Positions 34,531 to 42,680 of a stretch of DNA of 45,082 nucleotides are shown in pieces; position 1 is the stretch's first letter; each line of letters opens with the position of its first letter. Made by a program: the position numbers and the translations under genes. The notes beneath the pieces are model-generated. The model was given only the letters and a program-made list of their open reading frames with translations. It did no database searches and was not told the origin of the DNA. Source of the stretch: Oscillatoriales cyanobacterium (GTDB lineage: Bacteria; Cyanobacteriota; Cyanobacteriia; Cyanobacteriales; Microcoleaceae); NCBI GenBank assembly GCA_004292955.1, contig RDXX01000068.1, positions 1-45,082 on the forward strand, in the 5' to 3' direction.

Positions 34531-37077
34531 TCAATTATTAGGCAAAGATTGCCAAAAAGGCCGGGGTTCAGGCTTCCTCACAGTATTCGTCGCCGACTGT
34601 ACATTTCCTTTCAATTCTTGATAATATCTATCGTCCAGAAAACTCATGCTAACACCAGCAGGAAGCAGCAATTGGCGCAATCTTTCTTGAGTGTAATCTA
34701 GACCATCAATTATCGGGCCGCGCGGATTTGAGACTAACAACTTACCGTTAACAGGCACCGAATTGACCATATTCGGCCACCAAGCATAACCGCTGTAGCC
34801 AAACATCGCTGGAACCTGAACGATTTGGTCGTCTGCGAGGGAAAACTCTCTTTTCAACTTCTCTAAAATCGGATTAAGTTTCTGCTTTTGCAGATTGAGA
34901 TTGTGTTGAATTAAAGCAGGATTATTCAATGCAGCCCTGACTGTAGTTTCGGTGCTCAAGCCGCGATTGATTGTAACATCACCATAACCTTTTCCCGCCA
35001 ATTCTTCCAACAGCCTAACTCCGGCTTCTGGACTGGCGATCGCCATTATATACTTCCCGGGAGTTTGAGTGGGAATAAAATTGATAATTTCATCGACTTG
35101 GCGAGTCAAAAGCCAAGAAGTGTCAATATCCACCGCCGGGCCTTGAATTCTTTGAGCTTGAATAAAATCAAGTACCTCAGAATTAAAACCAGCATTCCCC
35201 GAATTTCCATAATAAACTCGACCCATTGGGTGTCCGGGAATCGGCGGCGTCACCTGCAAATTTCCGTATCCATCAGACCACTGATTCACAGGGTCTAAAG
35301 AGCGAGGTTTGCCAATTTTAAATACTCTCAAATCCCGCTCTTGATTTGACTTAGCCGGCTTGTCGAGTGCTGGATTGCTAGGGCTTTTAATCGCGACATT
35401 AACTTGACGCATATCGGATTTTTCTGGAACTTGAACGTAGCCATTTTTATGACTGTCTTGCATCCAAGCATTATCACCCTGGATGATTTTTACTTGAGCG
35501 CCCGTGGGTTCTACGGCTTGTTTGAGTTGGGAGATGAATTCACTGTTAGCCGAGCCTCGGTCGCTGACCTGAACTTCTGTTACTGGTGCTGTATTTGGTG
35601 CTATCATCCAAGGACTAACGCCCATTTGGATGGTCGCAGCGGCGATTTGTTGACCGTTATTTTCGGCGGTTGCTTTGAGATTAACAGTGCCGTTCCAATT
35701 GCGATCGGCAAATTGTTTTGCTTCCACTCCTAAAACAATATTCGTGCTGAAAATTAGGGGTTTAGTACCGGATATATCTACAGGTAGCCAGCCGTCGGCA
35801 GTTTTCTGAAAAACGCTGATGTGAGGGCTGCCAATGCTGTCAGCGGTGATAAATAATTGAGAATCTTTGAAGTTTTCCGACAGGATTAAGTTAACTTGAG
35901 AAAGCATTGCTGCGCGGCGAGGGACGCTAACCTTGGTTTCTTTCCAAGTCGGTATTTTGCTGCGGCGTTCGTTATTGCGATCGCTATACACAATGAGCGC
36001 GCCGCTGGACAATAACCATTGTTCTTTTTCGGCTTCGTCTAGCTGATTAATTTTGCCGTCTCTGTTAGTATCTCCGGCAAAGAAGAAGTTGGTCGGTGAG
36101 GTTGCGGGCGTAACTAGGGCTGGAGTTGCGGTTGCGGTTGATTCGGGAGTTGGTGCTGCGGTTGACTCGGGAGTTGGTTGAGGAGTTGGTTGTTGATTGA
36201 GTTCTAATTCTTGTCTTTGTTGTTCTTTTAGGGCGAGTTCTTGCTTTTCTAATTCTTGTCTTGTGAGTTCTTTTAGTGCTAATTCTTCCCTTTCTTTTGC
36301 TTGGCGGGCGAGTTCTTGTTTTTCTTGTTCTTTGCGGACTAATTCTTGCCTTGCAAATTCTTGTCTTTCTATTTCTCTGCGGGCGAGTTCTTTTTTCTCT
36401 TGTTCTTGTCTCTCTATTTCGCGGCGAGCAAATTCTATCTTCTCTTGTTCTTTTCTGGCAATTTCTCTTACCTGTTCTTCCTCGGCTCTAATTTTCTGTG
36501 CAGAACGTGCTACTTGCCATTCGTAGGTAGCGAGAGTGAGGTTTCCTTGATATTCGATGGTTTTGTCGATCGCCCGTTCAGCCAAAAAAGAACCGTGGGG
36601 AATGAGCCGGAGGTTATTGATAGCCAATTGCCAAAAGCGTTGCGACTGTTCCCAAGTAGCGGGATCGGCTTTAGAAGTGCGTCCAATGACGACGGCTTGG
36701 GAGGCTAATCTAGCAGCTTCGTCCCAGTTATTTTTGGCTTGTTTTTCTATTTCAATCTGATTTTGAAGGTTTTGGAGTTGCTGCGTAAGAGTTTGGGATT
36801 GCTGGCGGGGGCTTTCTGGTTGCCAATATTCGGGAGAAAACAGACTGCTGTCGGGAGTTTGAGCAAGTTTATCTAATTGTACCTTGAGGCGATCGCGCAA
36901 TTTGTAGAGTTCCGGGAGGGATTGCGGAGTGTCGCCGTCGGGTTGTCGCGCCGAGAGTGCGAGTTTGTAGTTTAGAGTAGGTTGAGCCACTGTCGTAGGG
37001 ATGGCAACCCAAATTATACCGATGACGACACCGAAAGCATTGACGATCGCGATCGCCACATATCGAACCCAGCGCAT
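34531..37077 (-). CDS. Protein-arginine deiminase-fold protein with coiled coil, predicted catalytically inactive
   Basis: 848 residues. A signal or anchor helix (residues 1-30), helical region, charged coiled coil about 195-300 (REIERQEQEKKELARRE), Pro/Thr linker, an EF-hand-like DTNRDGKINQLDE near 333, then a PAD-like middle and C-terminal domain. Landmarks line up with animal PADs: NAWMQD (D541), GNLQVTPPI, GRVYYGNS, SWLLTRQVDE, WWPNMVN and GNVQSATNTVRKP. The catalytic His is Gln660 and the nucleophile Cys is Ser828; the Glu after the first Asp is Ser542. Asp541 and the VDE Asp662 remain. Deimination is therefore unlikely; a binding role is inferred. Confidence 0.85.
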   Translation of the reverse strand: MRWVRYVAIAIVNAFGVVIGIIWVAIPTTVAQPTLNYKLALSARQPDGDTPQSLPELYKLRDRLKVQLDKLAQTPDSSLFSPEYWQPESPRQQSQTLTQQLQNLQNQIEIEKQAKNNWDEAARLASQAVVIGRTSKADPATWEQSQRFWQLAINNLRLIPHGSFLAERAIDKTIEYQGNLTLATYEWQVARSAQKIRAEEEQVREIARKEQEKIEFARREIERQEQEKKELARREIERQEFARQELVRKEQEKQELARQAKEREELALKELTRQELEKQELALKEQQRQELELNQQPTPQPTPESTAAPTPESTATATPALVTPATSPTNFFFAGDTNRDGKINQLDEAEKEQWLLSSGALIVYSDRNNERRSKIPTWKETKVSVPRRAAMLSQVNLILSENFKDSQLFITADSIGSPHISVFQKTADGWLPVDISGTKPLIFSTNIVLGVEAKQFADRNWNGTVNLKATAENNGQQIAAATIQMGVSPWMIAPNTAPVTEVQVSDRGSANSEFISQLKQAVEPTGAQVKIIQGDNAWMQDSHKNGYVQVPEKSDMRQVNVAIKSPSNPALDKPAKSNQERDLRVFKIGKPRSLDPVNQWSDGYGNLQVTPPIPGHPMGRVYYGNSGNAGFNSEVLDFIQAQRIQGPAVDIDTSWLLTRQVDEIINFIPTQTPGKYIMAIASPEAGVRLLEELAGKGYGDVTINRGLSTETTVRAALNNPALIQHNLNLQKQKLNPILEKLKREFSLADDQIVQVPAMFGYSGYAWWPNMVNSVPVNGKLLVSNPRGPIIDGLDYTQERLRQLLLPAGVSMSFLDDRYYQELKGNVQSATNTVRKPEPRPFWQSLPNN

Positions 37078-37176
37078 ATAGTTAATCCTCAGACACCCAG
37101 ATGATTTTACCTAATCTTGGTGCATTTAGTAAGATTTTAGGATAGGTTTGGGCAAATAGGACTTAGCATGGGGCCC

Positions 37177-37242
37177 AGAAACCGGGTTTTTCGCGAAAAT
37201 ACTTTGTTGCTACCGACAGATTAGGTAAAAAACCCGGTTTCT
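37177..37242. repeat. Inverted repeat AGAAACCGGGTTTTT, copy 1
   Basis: Perfect 15-bp arms at 37177-37191 and 37228-37242. The same arms occur at 42965-42979 and 43015-43029. Confidence 0.85.
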
Positions 37243-37287
37243 TTGTCGGAGTCGGTAAGTTCTGTTATGGGTAATTTGCGCCATGTT

Positions 37288-37580
37288 TTATGCTGCTTCA
37301 TTTCTAGCTATTGCTGTTTCAATTTCGTCTGGGTAAGCATCAGCATAAGCCCAGGCATTTACTAAATCAGCCGCAGTCAAATGGGGATAGCACTTCAAAA
37401 GTTCAGCATCGCTGCATCCGAGACGGCGATACCCGACAAGTACCCAAACTTGTATGCGAGTATTGCCAACACAGGCATCGCCGCCACACACGCCGGGAGT
37501 TTTTTTAACGCCTAGAGAACCGTTGGTTAAAGTTTGAGTTAGGATGCTGATGAGTTTAGCTTTATCAACCGGATTTTTTG
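37288..37580 (-). pseudogene. 5'-truncated copy of a DUF433 gene
   Basis: The translated frame reads VDKAKLISILTQTLTNGS, then LGVKKTPGVCGGDACVGNTR and on to the stop at 37288, closely matching the gene at 38500-38820 from about its residue 16 on. No ATG, GTG or TTG start precedes the conserved part; the first GTG is inside it (37491) and would give 67 residues. Similarity also continues past the stop (GCCATGTTTTA). A segmental duplication with loss of the 5' end is the simplest reading; use of an internal start cannot be excluded. Confidence 0.65.
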
Positions 37581-37673
37581 TTAGTTTGGAAGTTTCGCGG
37601 GCGGGAAGCAGCGAGCAAGATGGCGAGAAGAATCAGAAGAAGAGTGAAGTGAGGATAGATACTTGCTAAACCC

Positions 37674-38369
37674 TTATTTTTTCTTAGTGCGGTTGCGTTT
37701 TCTCGATTCAGCCGCCATATTTTTGGCTTTTTTTTGCTTTGCTTTACTTGCCTTAGAGCCATTGACAGGACTACCACCGATCGGTTTGCTTGACCATCCA
37801 AATAGATCGGAGTTTTCAGATGCAAGCGTAGGGGCAATTTTAGCATTATATATCTGCTGAAATTGTTTTAGACCTTCCTCCGTACTCATATCAAACCCTG
37901 CTTGATGACCGAGCGTTACAAAGGATTTGGCAAATCCGAATTTAGAAGAATCTTCCATAATCTCCTGAAATTCCGGCTCAATATCCCGCAGGTATTTGAT
38001 AATTGAAGTGGCATTTTGCAGTTTAAATTCTCGTTTCAAAAATTGCCATAACGCCAATAATTCCGGGATAGCATTTTCACCGTCTTCCGGCGAAAGCAAA
38101 GTCACTTTCCTGGGAAATAAGTCTTCGATTACAGTTTCCACATCTGCCACTTTCATGCAAGGTAGTGTAAAACCTTCATAGCTGAAAGCGTAATAAATGA
38201 ACTGCGATATCCAAGATCCAACGTCTGGATAAGTTTTACCGTATTCTTCTCCTTCGGGAGAATTGACAAATAACTCGATTAGAGTTTCCTGATAATCTTC
38301 CAGGAGGGGTTCTGCTTCGTCATAGTCTAGGCCGTCTAGTTGGCGGATGTTAAAAGGTTTATCTGACAT
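37674..38369 (-). CDS. Hypothetical protein with basic tail
   Basis: 231 residues, no family recognised. The N-terminal 180 residues are helical and acidic (LDGLDYDEAEPLLEDYQETLIELFVNSPEG, ELLALWQFLKREF). The C-terminal 35 residues are strongly basic (KASKAKQKKAKNMAAESRKRNRTKKK), suggesting nucleic-acid contact. It lies between the two DUF433 copies, all on the same strand. Confidence 0.65.
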   Translation of the reverse strand: MSDKPFNIRQLDGLDYDEAEPLLEDYQETLIELFVNSPEGEEYGKTYPDVGSWISQFIYYAFSYEGFTLPCMKVADVETVIEDLFPRKVTLLSPEDGENAIPELLALWQFLKREFKLQNATSIIKYLRDIEPEFQEIMEDSSKFGFAKSFVTLGHQAGFDMSTEEGLKQFQQIYNAKIAPTLASENSDLFGWSSKPIGGSPVNGSKASKAKQKKAKNMAAESRKRNRTKKK

Positions 38370-38499
38370 AGTTGATTTTTTTTGAATTTAATTGACTTTA
38401 GATCTAAGGTTAGTACAACTTTGGCAGTTCGATTAATTCTTTAGGATTTTATTATATTTAAAAATCTTCGATCGCAGAAATTTGTGCCATGTTTTAGGC

Positions 38500-38820
38500 T
38501 TACTCATTTTCTTCGATCCCTCGTTCAATTTCTTCTGGGTAAGCATCAGCATAAGCCCAAGTATTTACTAAGTCAGCCGCAGTCAAATGGGGATAGCACT
38601 TAAAAAGTTCAGCATCGCTGCATCCGAGACGGCGATAACCCACAAGTACCCAAACTTGTATGCGAGTATTGCCAACACAGGCATCGCCGCCACACACGCC
38701 GGGAGTCTTTTTAATGCCTATAGCACCAGTGCTTAAGGTTTGAAGTAAAATTTCTATAGCGGCTGCTTTGTCCGCTGAATTTAAGGATGCTAGATCGATT
38801 TTTAATTCTGTGAGTGTCAT
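38500..38820 (-). CDS. DUF433 protein
   Basis: 106 residues. A short N-terminal helix region (MTLTELKIDLASLNSADKAAAIEIL) precedes the DUF433 core TPGVCGGDACVGNTRIQVWVLVGYRRLGCSDAELFKCYPHLTAADL as found in many cyanobacterial copies. No PIN-like gene follows, so it is an orphan or acts in trans. Parent of the truncated copy at 37288-37580. Confidence 0.88.
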   Translation of the reverse strand: MTLTELKIDLASLNSADKAAAIEILLQTLSTGAIGIKKTPGVCGGDACVGNTRIQVWVLVGYRRLGCSDAELFKCYPHLTAADLVNTWAYADAYPEEIERGIEENE

Positions 38821-38862
38821 TATTTACTATCCCATTTTTACAGATAGAATATCCTAGCTAAA

Positions 38863-39363
38863 TTATAACGCTTTATCCACTTGCTTCACCTCTTCCAAGG
38901 TTAGCCGCAGCACCTCTGCAATTTGCTCGTCGCTCAAGCCAAACTGCCGTAACTTACCAATTGTTTCAATTTTGGCTTCATCCTTTGCCTGCTGAAAGTC
39001 AGGAGTTTTAGGCGGATTTTCATCTGGCGTAGCAGTAGGGCGATCGGAACAAACGTTGATATAGCCAATAATGTTGTTATTACCAAAACTAATATTCAGA
39101 TTGTCTTGCCGTTCTAGGACAGATTTAAGATTACCTTTATCAACAGGTTCATCAAAGGTATCAGATAACATTTGTAAAAGTTCGTAACCCACATCTTTAA
39201 CGTGACCTTGTGTAAGACGATAAGTATCTGCAATCTCAGAATACTTTTGTTGTTTCAGTGTTCCCTCGATAATTCCACGCTGCAAGTCATTTAGACGTTT
39301 GCCAGTCTTGGCACAGACAACTTTATCTACAAATTGCAATACCTCGTGAATGTCCATCAGCAT
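38863..39363 (-). CDS. HTH-domain protein resembling the N-terminus of cyanobacterial STAND-type proteins
   Basis: 166 residues. Residues 1-85 (MDIHEVLQFVDKVVCAKTGKRLNDLQRGIIEGTLKQQKYSEIADTYRLTQGHVKDVGYELLQML) match the HTH module that precedes NB-ARC or vWA-MoxR-associated domains in cyanobacteria, here detached. The C-terminal IGKLRQFGLSDEQIAEVLRLTLEEV is the short helical tail common on Uma2 and Rpn-like proteins, as in the gene at 8423-9349. It looks like a mosaic of two modules. Divergent from the gene at 39506 across a repeated operator-like site. Confidence 0.75.
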   Translation of the reverse strand: MLMDIHEVLQFVDKVVCAKTGKRLNDLQRGIIEGTLKQQKYSEIADTYRLTQGHVKDVGYELLQMLSDTFDEPVDKGNLKSVLERQDNLNISFGNNNIIGYINVCSDRPTATPDENPPKTPDFQQAKDEAKIETIGKLRQFGLSDEQIAEVLRLTLEEVKQVDKAL

Positions 39364-39398
39364 AGAGGTGAGAGAACTGGCGTTATTATACCCGACTT

Positions 39399-39434
39399 TA
39401 TCCGTCTAGATCCGTCCATATCCGTCTAGATCCG
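39399..39434. promoter_or_regulatory. Two direct repeats TATCCGTCTAGATCCG at 20-bp spacing
   Basis: Exact 16-bp copies at 39399-39414 and 39419-39434, each centred on TCTAGA, in the divergent gap. A related GATCCGTCTTTTTCCG follows near 39460. The spacing is about two helical turns, so bound proteins would sit on the same face. Candidate operator for the adjacent HTH protein. Confidence 0.55.
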
Positions 39435-39505
39435 ACTTGTACATCAAAAGTTACAAAAGATCCGTCTTTTTCCGCTTTTCAGATTGTGACATAAAAGTCT
39501 ACTAT

Positions 39506-40756
39506 ATGGAAATTACAAAAAGTCCCTGCACTATTCAGTACCCAAGCAAGATGATTACTGCATTAGAGACGCAATGGCAAGAACTACTGAACTTGTTCCG
39601 TTTGTCAGATAGCTTAACAGAACAAGTTTTGATTCAGCGCATCGAGGCGATCGATCTTCCTGACAACCTTTGTCATGCACTAATATGCTCGATCGAGGGT
39701 GACAATAGAATATTAAATGAGTATTTATTAGAGTTACCAGTTACATATCAACAACCTGTTGCATGGATAGCTCCTGTAAAAATTAATAATAATCAGCGTT
39801 ATGCGTGGATGATAGGTCGAATTGCATCCGAGGTTTCAGAAGTACGCTTTAAGTTTGATATGGCAAGTGCTAGAGTACGTGATGACTCAATACTCATGTG
39901 CATTAATGAGCCAAAGCCCGTTATGTTTATTGAGCCAATTGCAGAATCAGACTTTAGTGAATCAGTAGTGTCTCAGGGTGTTGAAAGTACCAAGACAGTT
40001 GATGATTTTGCTGTTTTTCAAGTTGCTTATAAAGACAGTAATGGAGATTTTAAAGACAGTAATGGAGATGCTGAAGCCTTCGATCGACGGTACGTTATCA
40101 ATGCTACTCTTGTTGAACAGAACTTCAAGACTGCAATTATGAGAGCAGCAAAAGTTATTTATGGATTGCGAGAAGTAGACAAGTCGCTCTTGGAACAGCA
40201 AGCAAAGCTATTTGCACTTTTGCACGTTGAAGGACACAATCGAGGTCATTTTGCTGGTTGTTGGCCATTCGATAAATCCAAGAGTTGTCTACTTCATGAG
40301 GCTGTAGAGGAATTTCGTGCTTGTCTTAATGCTATCAGGTGGGCAGAACATCTTGACTTGACCGCTTATCAAGCAGATATATTCGCATTTAGTGTATTTG
40401 CGCTGAGATTTTTTAATTATGGATATAGAGCTTATGTAGATCCTATCAAAACCGATCAAAGTGTTCTGCGAATTTCCGTGGGATTAATGTTTTTTCAAAC
40501 CCTTTATCAAGCTGGTGTATTTTGTATAGAACCCAACCAAAGAATACTTCATCAGTTTGAACTAACTAAGTTAAGACCAGCTTTAATTGCAGCCGTCCAA
40601 AAAATTAATCAACAAGAGTTGGAAGCACGAAGTCAAGGAACTGAGGGATTACGTGAAGTTGGTCGATATTGGTATCAACTTGCTTATCCAAATAGCAATC
40701 TTTCGCCAGAAGCGCAATCTATCTACACTCACTTGCGCGAAAGCTCAGTAGCTTAA
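39506..40756 (+). CDS. Conserved protein with GHNRGHF motif, possibly DUF6421-like
   Basis: 416 residues from ATG 39506 (an open frame upstream to a TTG at 39437 is rejected because it overlaps the operator repeats). The central region carries LHVEGHNRGHFAGCWPFDKSKSCLLHEAVEEFRACLNAIRWAE, which has the look of a metal or active site; a tentative link to DUF6421 rests on memory of that pattern only. A 21-bp tandem duplication gives KDSNGDFKDSNGD near residue 185. The last 15 residues (AQSIYTHLRESSVA) recur at the ends of the two following small genes. Confidence 0.6.
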   Translation: MEITKSPCTIQYPSKMITALETQWQELLNLFRLSDSLTEQVLIQRIEAIDLPDNLCHALICSIEGDNRILNEYLLELPVTYQQPVAWIAPVKINNNQRYAWMIGRIASEVSEVRFKFDMASARVRDDSILMCINEPKPVMFIEPIAESDFSESVVSQGVESTKTVDDFAVFQVAYKDSNGDFKDSNGDAEAFDRRYVINATLVEQNFKTAIMRAAKVIYGLREVDKSLLEQQAKLFALLHVEGHNRGHFAGCWPFDKSKSCLLHEAVEEFRACLNAIRWAEHLDLTAYQADIFAFSVFALRFFNYGYRAYVDPIKTDQSVLRISVGLMFFQTLYQAGVFCIEPNQRILHQFELTKLRPALIAAVQKINQQELEARSQGTEGLREVGRYWYQLAYPNSNLSPEAQSIYTHLRESSVA

Positions 40757-40838
40757 TCAAATGGCGAAGTCAAAGTATTCGTCAATCCAAGTCATTTATT
40801 GGATTGGCGGATGTTAAAAAGTAAAAAAGGAGTAAAAA

Positions 40839-41057
40839 GTGAGTAATCAAAAGCACGAAGAGCTAGACATGAATGAGTTGAATGAACTTACACCATTCGG
40901 TCTGGATGTTTACAAGACTCGTGGAAAATTTGCCAGTGGCAATGTTATGATTCCCACTCATGTTTTGCAGTCCGCAAAACCACTGCAACCTTGGAATAGT
41001 CAGAGGGATAAAGCCCAATCTATCTACACTCACTTGCGCGAAAGCTCAATAGCTTAA
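40839..41057 (+). CDS. Small tandem protein, copy 1
   Basis: 72 residues from GTG, with AAGGAG at 40827-40832. N-terminus EELDMNELNELTPFGLDVYKTRG is shared with the next two genes; the middle varies (KFASGNVMIPTHVLQ); SAKPLQPWNSQRDK is shared; the end AQSIYTHLRESSIA equals the end of the upstream 416-residue protein. The conserved leader-like half and variable centre resemble RiPP precursors, but no core motif or maturation enzyme is recognised. Confidence 0.7.
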   Translation: MSNQKHEELDMNELNELTPFGLDVYKTRGKFASGNVMIPTHVLQSAKPLQPWNSQRDKAQSIYTHLRESSIA

Positions 41058-41142
41058 TCAAATGCCGAAGTCAAAGTCTGCGTCAATCCAGTCATTTATT
41101 AATTGGATTGGCGGATGTTCAACAGCAAAAAAGGAGTAAAAA

Positions 41143-41358
41143 ATGAGCAATCAAAAGCGCGAAGAGCTAGACATGAATGAGTTGACTGAACTTACACCAT
41201 TCAGTCTGGATGTTTACAAGACTCGTGGCAATTTTCCTACTAGCAGTGATATTACGAACAATGTTTGGCAGTCTGCAAAACCACTGCAACCTTCGCATAG
41301 CAAGGGGGATAAAGCCCAATCTATCTACACTCACTTGCGCGAAAGCTCAATAGCTTAA
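41143..41358 (+). CDS. Small tandem protein, copy 2
   Basis: 71 residues, ATG with AAGGAG upstream (about 41131). Same plan as copy 1: MSNQKREELDMNELTELTPF, variable NFPTSSDITNNVWQ, then SAKPLQPSHSKGDK and the shared tail AQSIYTHLRESSIA. Confidence 0.7.
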   Translation: MSNQKREELDMNELTELTPFSLDVYKTRGNFPTSSDITNNVWQSAKPLQPSHSKGDKAQSIYTHLRESSIA

Positions 41359-41444
41359 TCAAATGTCGAAGTCAAAGTCTTCGTCAATCCCAGTCATTTA
41401 TTAATTAGATTGGCGGATGTTCAACAGCAAAAAAGGAGTAAAAA

Positions 41445-41654
41445 ATGAGCAATCAAAAGCACGACGAAGAGCTAGACATGAATGAGTTGACTGAACTTAC
41501 ACCATTCAGTCTGGATGTTTACAAGACTCGTGGCAATTTTCCTAGCAGTAAGATTACGAACAATGGTTTGGTGTCGGCAAAACCACTGCAACCTTGGAAT
41601 AGTCAGGGAGATAATACGTTAAAATCGGAGGAAGCATCTGGTTCTGAGTCTTAA
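41445..41654 (+). CDS. Small tandem protein, copy 3, with original 3' end
   Basis: 69 residues, ATG with AAGGAG upstream. It shares the first 60 residues with the other copies, but ends GDNTLKSEEASGSES instead of the AQSIYTHLRESS tail, so it most likely preserves the ancestral 3' end. A hairpin (41681-41719) follows. Confidence 0.7.
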   Translation: MSNQKHDEELDMNELTELTPFSLDVYKTRGNFPSSKITNNGLVSAKPLQPWNSQGDNTLKSEEASGSES

Positions 41655-41680
41655 TTGAGTCAAGAACACTACATAGTCGA

Positions 41681-41719
41681 GGGAGAACTTCAATTTCTAC
41701 TGGATACTGGAGTTCTCCC
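41681..41719 (+). terminator. Hairpin after the small-gene array
   Basis: GGGAGAACT at 41681-41689 pairs exactly with AGTTCTCCC at 41711-41719, followed by an AT-rich run without a long T tract. It could end the array transcript or lie in the hicB leader. Confidence 0.5.
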
Positions 41720-41741
41720 TTATATATTCAAAGCTAGTATT

Positions 41742-41966
41742 ATGAAGTCAATACAACAGTTTACAGCAATTATTGAACGAGAAGGCGATGGATATGTCTC
41801 CCTTTGCCCGGAACTCGATATTGCCAGCCAAGGTGATAATATAAAAGAAGCACGATGGAATCTCATTGAGGCGCTGGAACTATTTTTTGAGACAGCAGAT
41901 CCTTCAGAAGTCCAGAATCGGCTGCATAGTAAATTTATGGAACACGATCGAAAATCATGCAATTAG
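41742..41966 (+). CDS. HicB-family antitoxin-like protein
   Basis: 74 residues. The HicB partial-RNase-H-like fold is clear: FTAIIEREGDGYVSLCPELDIASQGDNIKEARWNLIEALELFFE. No HicA is adjacent; instead the DUF433 gene overlaps its end by 10 bp, forming a three-gene run HicB-DUF433-DUF5615. The frame is open upstream to a TTG at 41655, but that stretch holds the hairpin, and ATG 41742 directly precedes the conserved start. Confidence 0.85.
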   Translation: MKSIQQFTAIIEREGDGYVSLCPELDIASQGDNIKEARWNLIEALELFFETADPSEVQNRLHSKFMEHDRKSCN

Positions 41967-42298
41967 AAGATTACTTTGAATTCTTAACACCCGAAGATAT
42001 CCGCATCAAAGGAACCCGCGTCGGTATCGAACACATTCTCTACGAATACATCCACCGCGGCCAAACTCCAGAAGCCATCGCTCAAAAATTTCGGACAGTG
42101 ACTATGGCTCAAGTTTATGCTACGATTTTGTACTATCTGGAAAATACAAAAACTGTAGGTAAATATGTAGGAGATTGGTTAGAATATTGCCTCAAAGCTG
42201 AAGCTGAATACGATCGCAATCCATCACCTTTTGTCTTGAAAATGCGTCAGCTTAAAGAGCAAAATAAGAAATCTCAACAACTAGATCGAGTTTATTAA
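41957..42298 (+). CDS. DUF433 protein, antitoxin-like
   Basis: 113 residues (YFEFLTPEDIRIKGTRVGIEHILYEYIHRGQTPEAIAQKF, then YATILYYLENTKTVGKYV). The stop overlaps the start of the DUF5615 gene by 1 nt, so the pair is coupled. Confidence 0.9.
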   Translation: MQLEDYFEFLTPEDIRIKGTRVGIEHILYEYIHRGQTPEAIAQKFRTVTMAQVYATILYYLENTKTVGKYVGDWLEYCLKAEAEYDRNPSPFVLKMRQLKEQNKKSQQLDRVY

Positions 42299-42660
42299 TG
42301 AGTGTCAAATATCTGTTAGACGAAAATATCGATCCTGAATATCGGGTGCAGCTTTTGTATCATCAATCCGATCTGGTTGTGTTGATGGTTGGTGATGAAG
42401 GTGTTCCGCCGAAAGGAACGAAAGATCCAGAAATCTTGTGTTGGTGCGAGGAGAATAACTTTATCCTCGTTACTAATAACCGACGTTCAATGCCAGTTCA
42501 TTTGTCAGATCATACAGCCGAAGGTCGTCATGTTCTGGGAATTCTCACAATTCGCTTGAATGCAGATATGGGCAAAGTGATTGACGAATTAATTGAAATT
42601 GCGGGAGCATCTTTTGAAAATGAATATCAAGATCGGATTGAATTTATCCCGTTAAATTAA
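42298..42660 (+). CDS. DUF5615 PIN-like protein, toxin-like
   Basis: 120 residues. KYLLDENIDPEY near the N-terminus gives the first acidic pair; the central motif reads ILVTNNRRSMPVHLSDH, where the copy at 17421-17756 has VTHDDDF. The Asn form is, to my knowledge, common in one cyanobacterial subgroup. The C-terminus is EYQDRIEFIPLN. Partner of the overlapping DUF433 gene. Confidence 0.88.
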   Translation: MSVKYLLDENIDPEYRVQLLYHQSDLVVLMVGDEGVPPKGTKDPEILCWCEENNFILVTNNRRSMPVHLSDHTAEGRHVLGILTIRLNADMGKVIDELIEIAGASFENEYQDRIEFIPLN

Positions 42661-42680
42661 TTTATCTGGCGGACAATATA

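Larger units (their letters stand above)
40715..41612 (+). repeat. 301-bp tandem amplification, two full units and a partial third
   Basis: Units start at 40715, 41016 and 41317, at the shared sequence CAATCTATCTACAC. Each contains the 3' tail AQSIYTHLRESS, a stop, a spacer with AAGGAG and a small gene. The third unit ends inside the third small gene, which has a different 3' end. Confidence 0.9.

Noticed and set aside
39437..39505. Upstream TTG start for the GHNRGHF protein
   Set aside because: The extension begins just after the operator-like repeats and has no ribosome binding site; ATG 39506 is simpler.
41655..41741. N-terminal extension of HicB from a TTG
   Set aside because: This stretch is occupied by a hairpin; HicB homology starts at the ATG.
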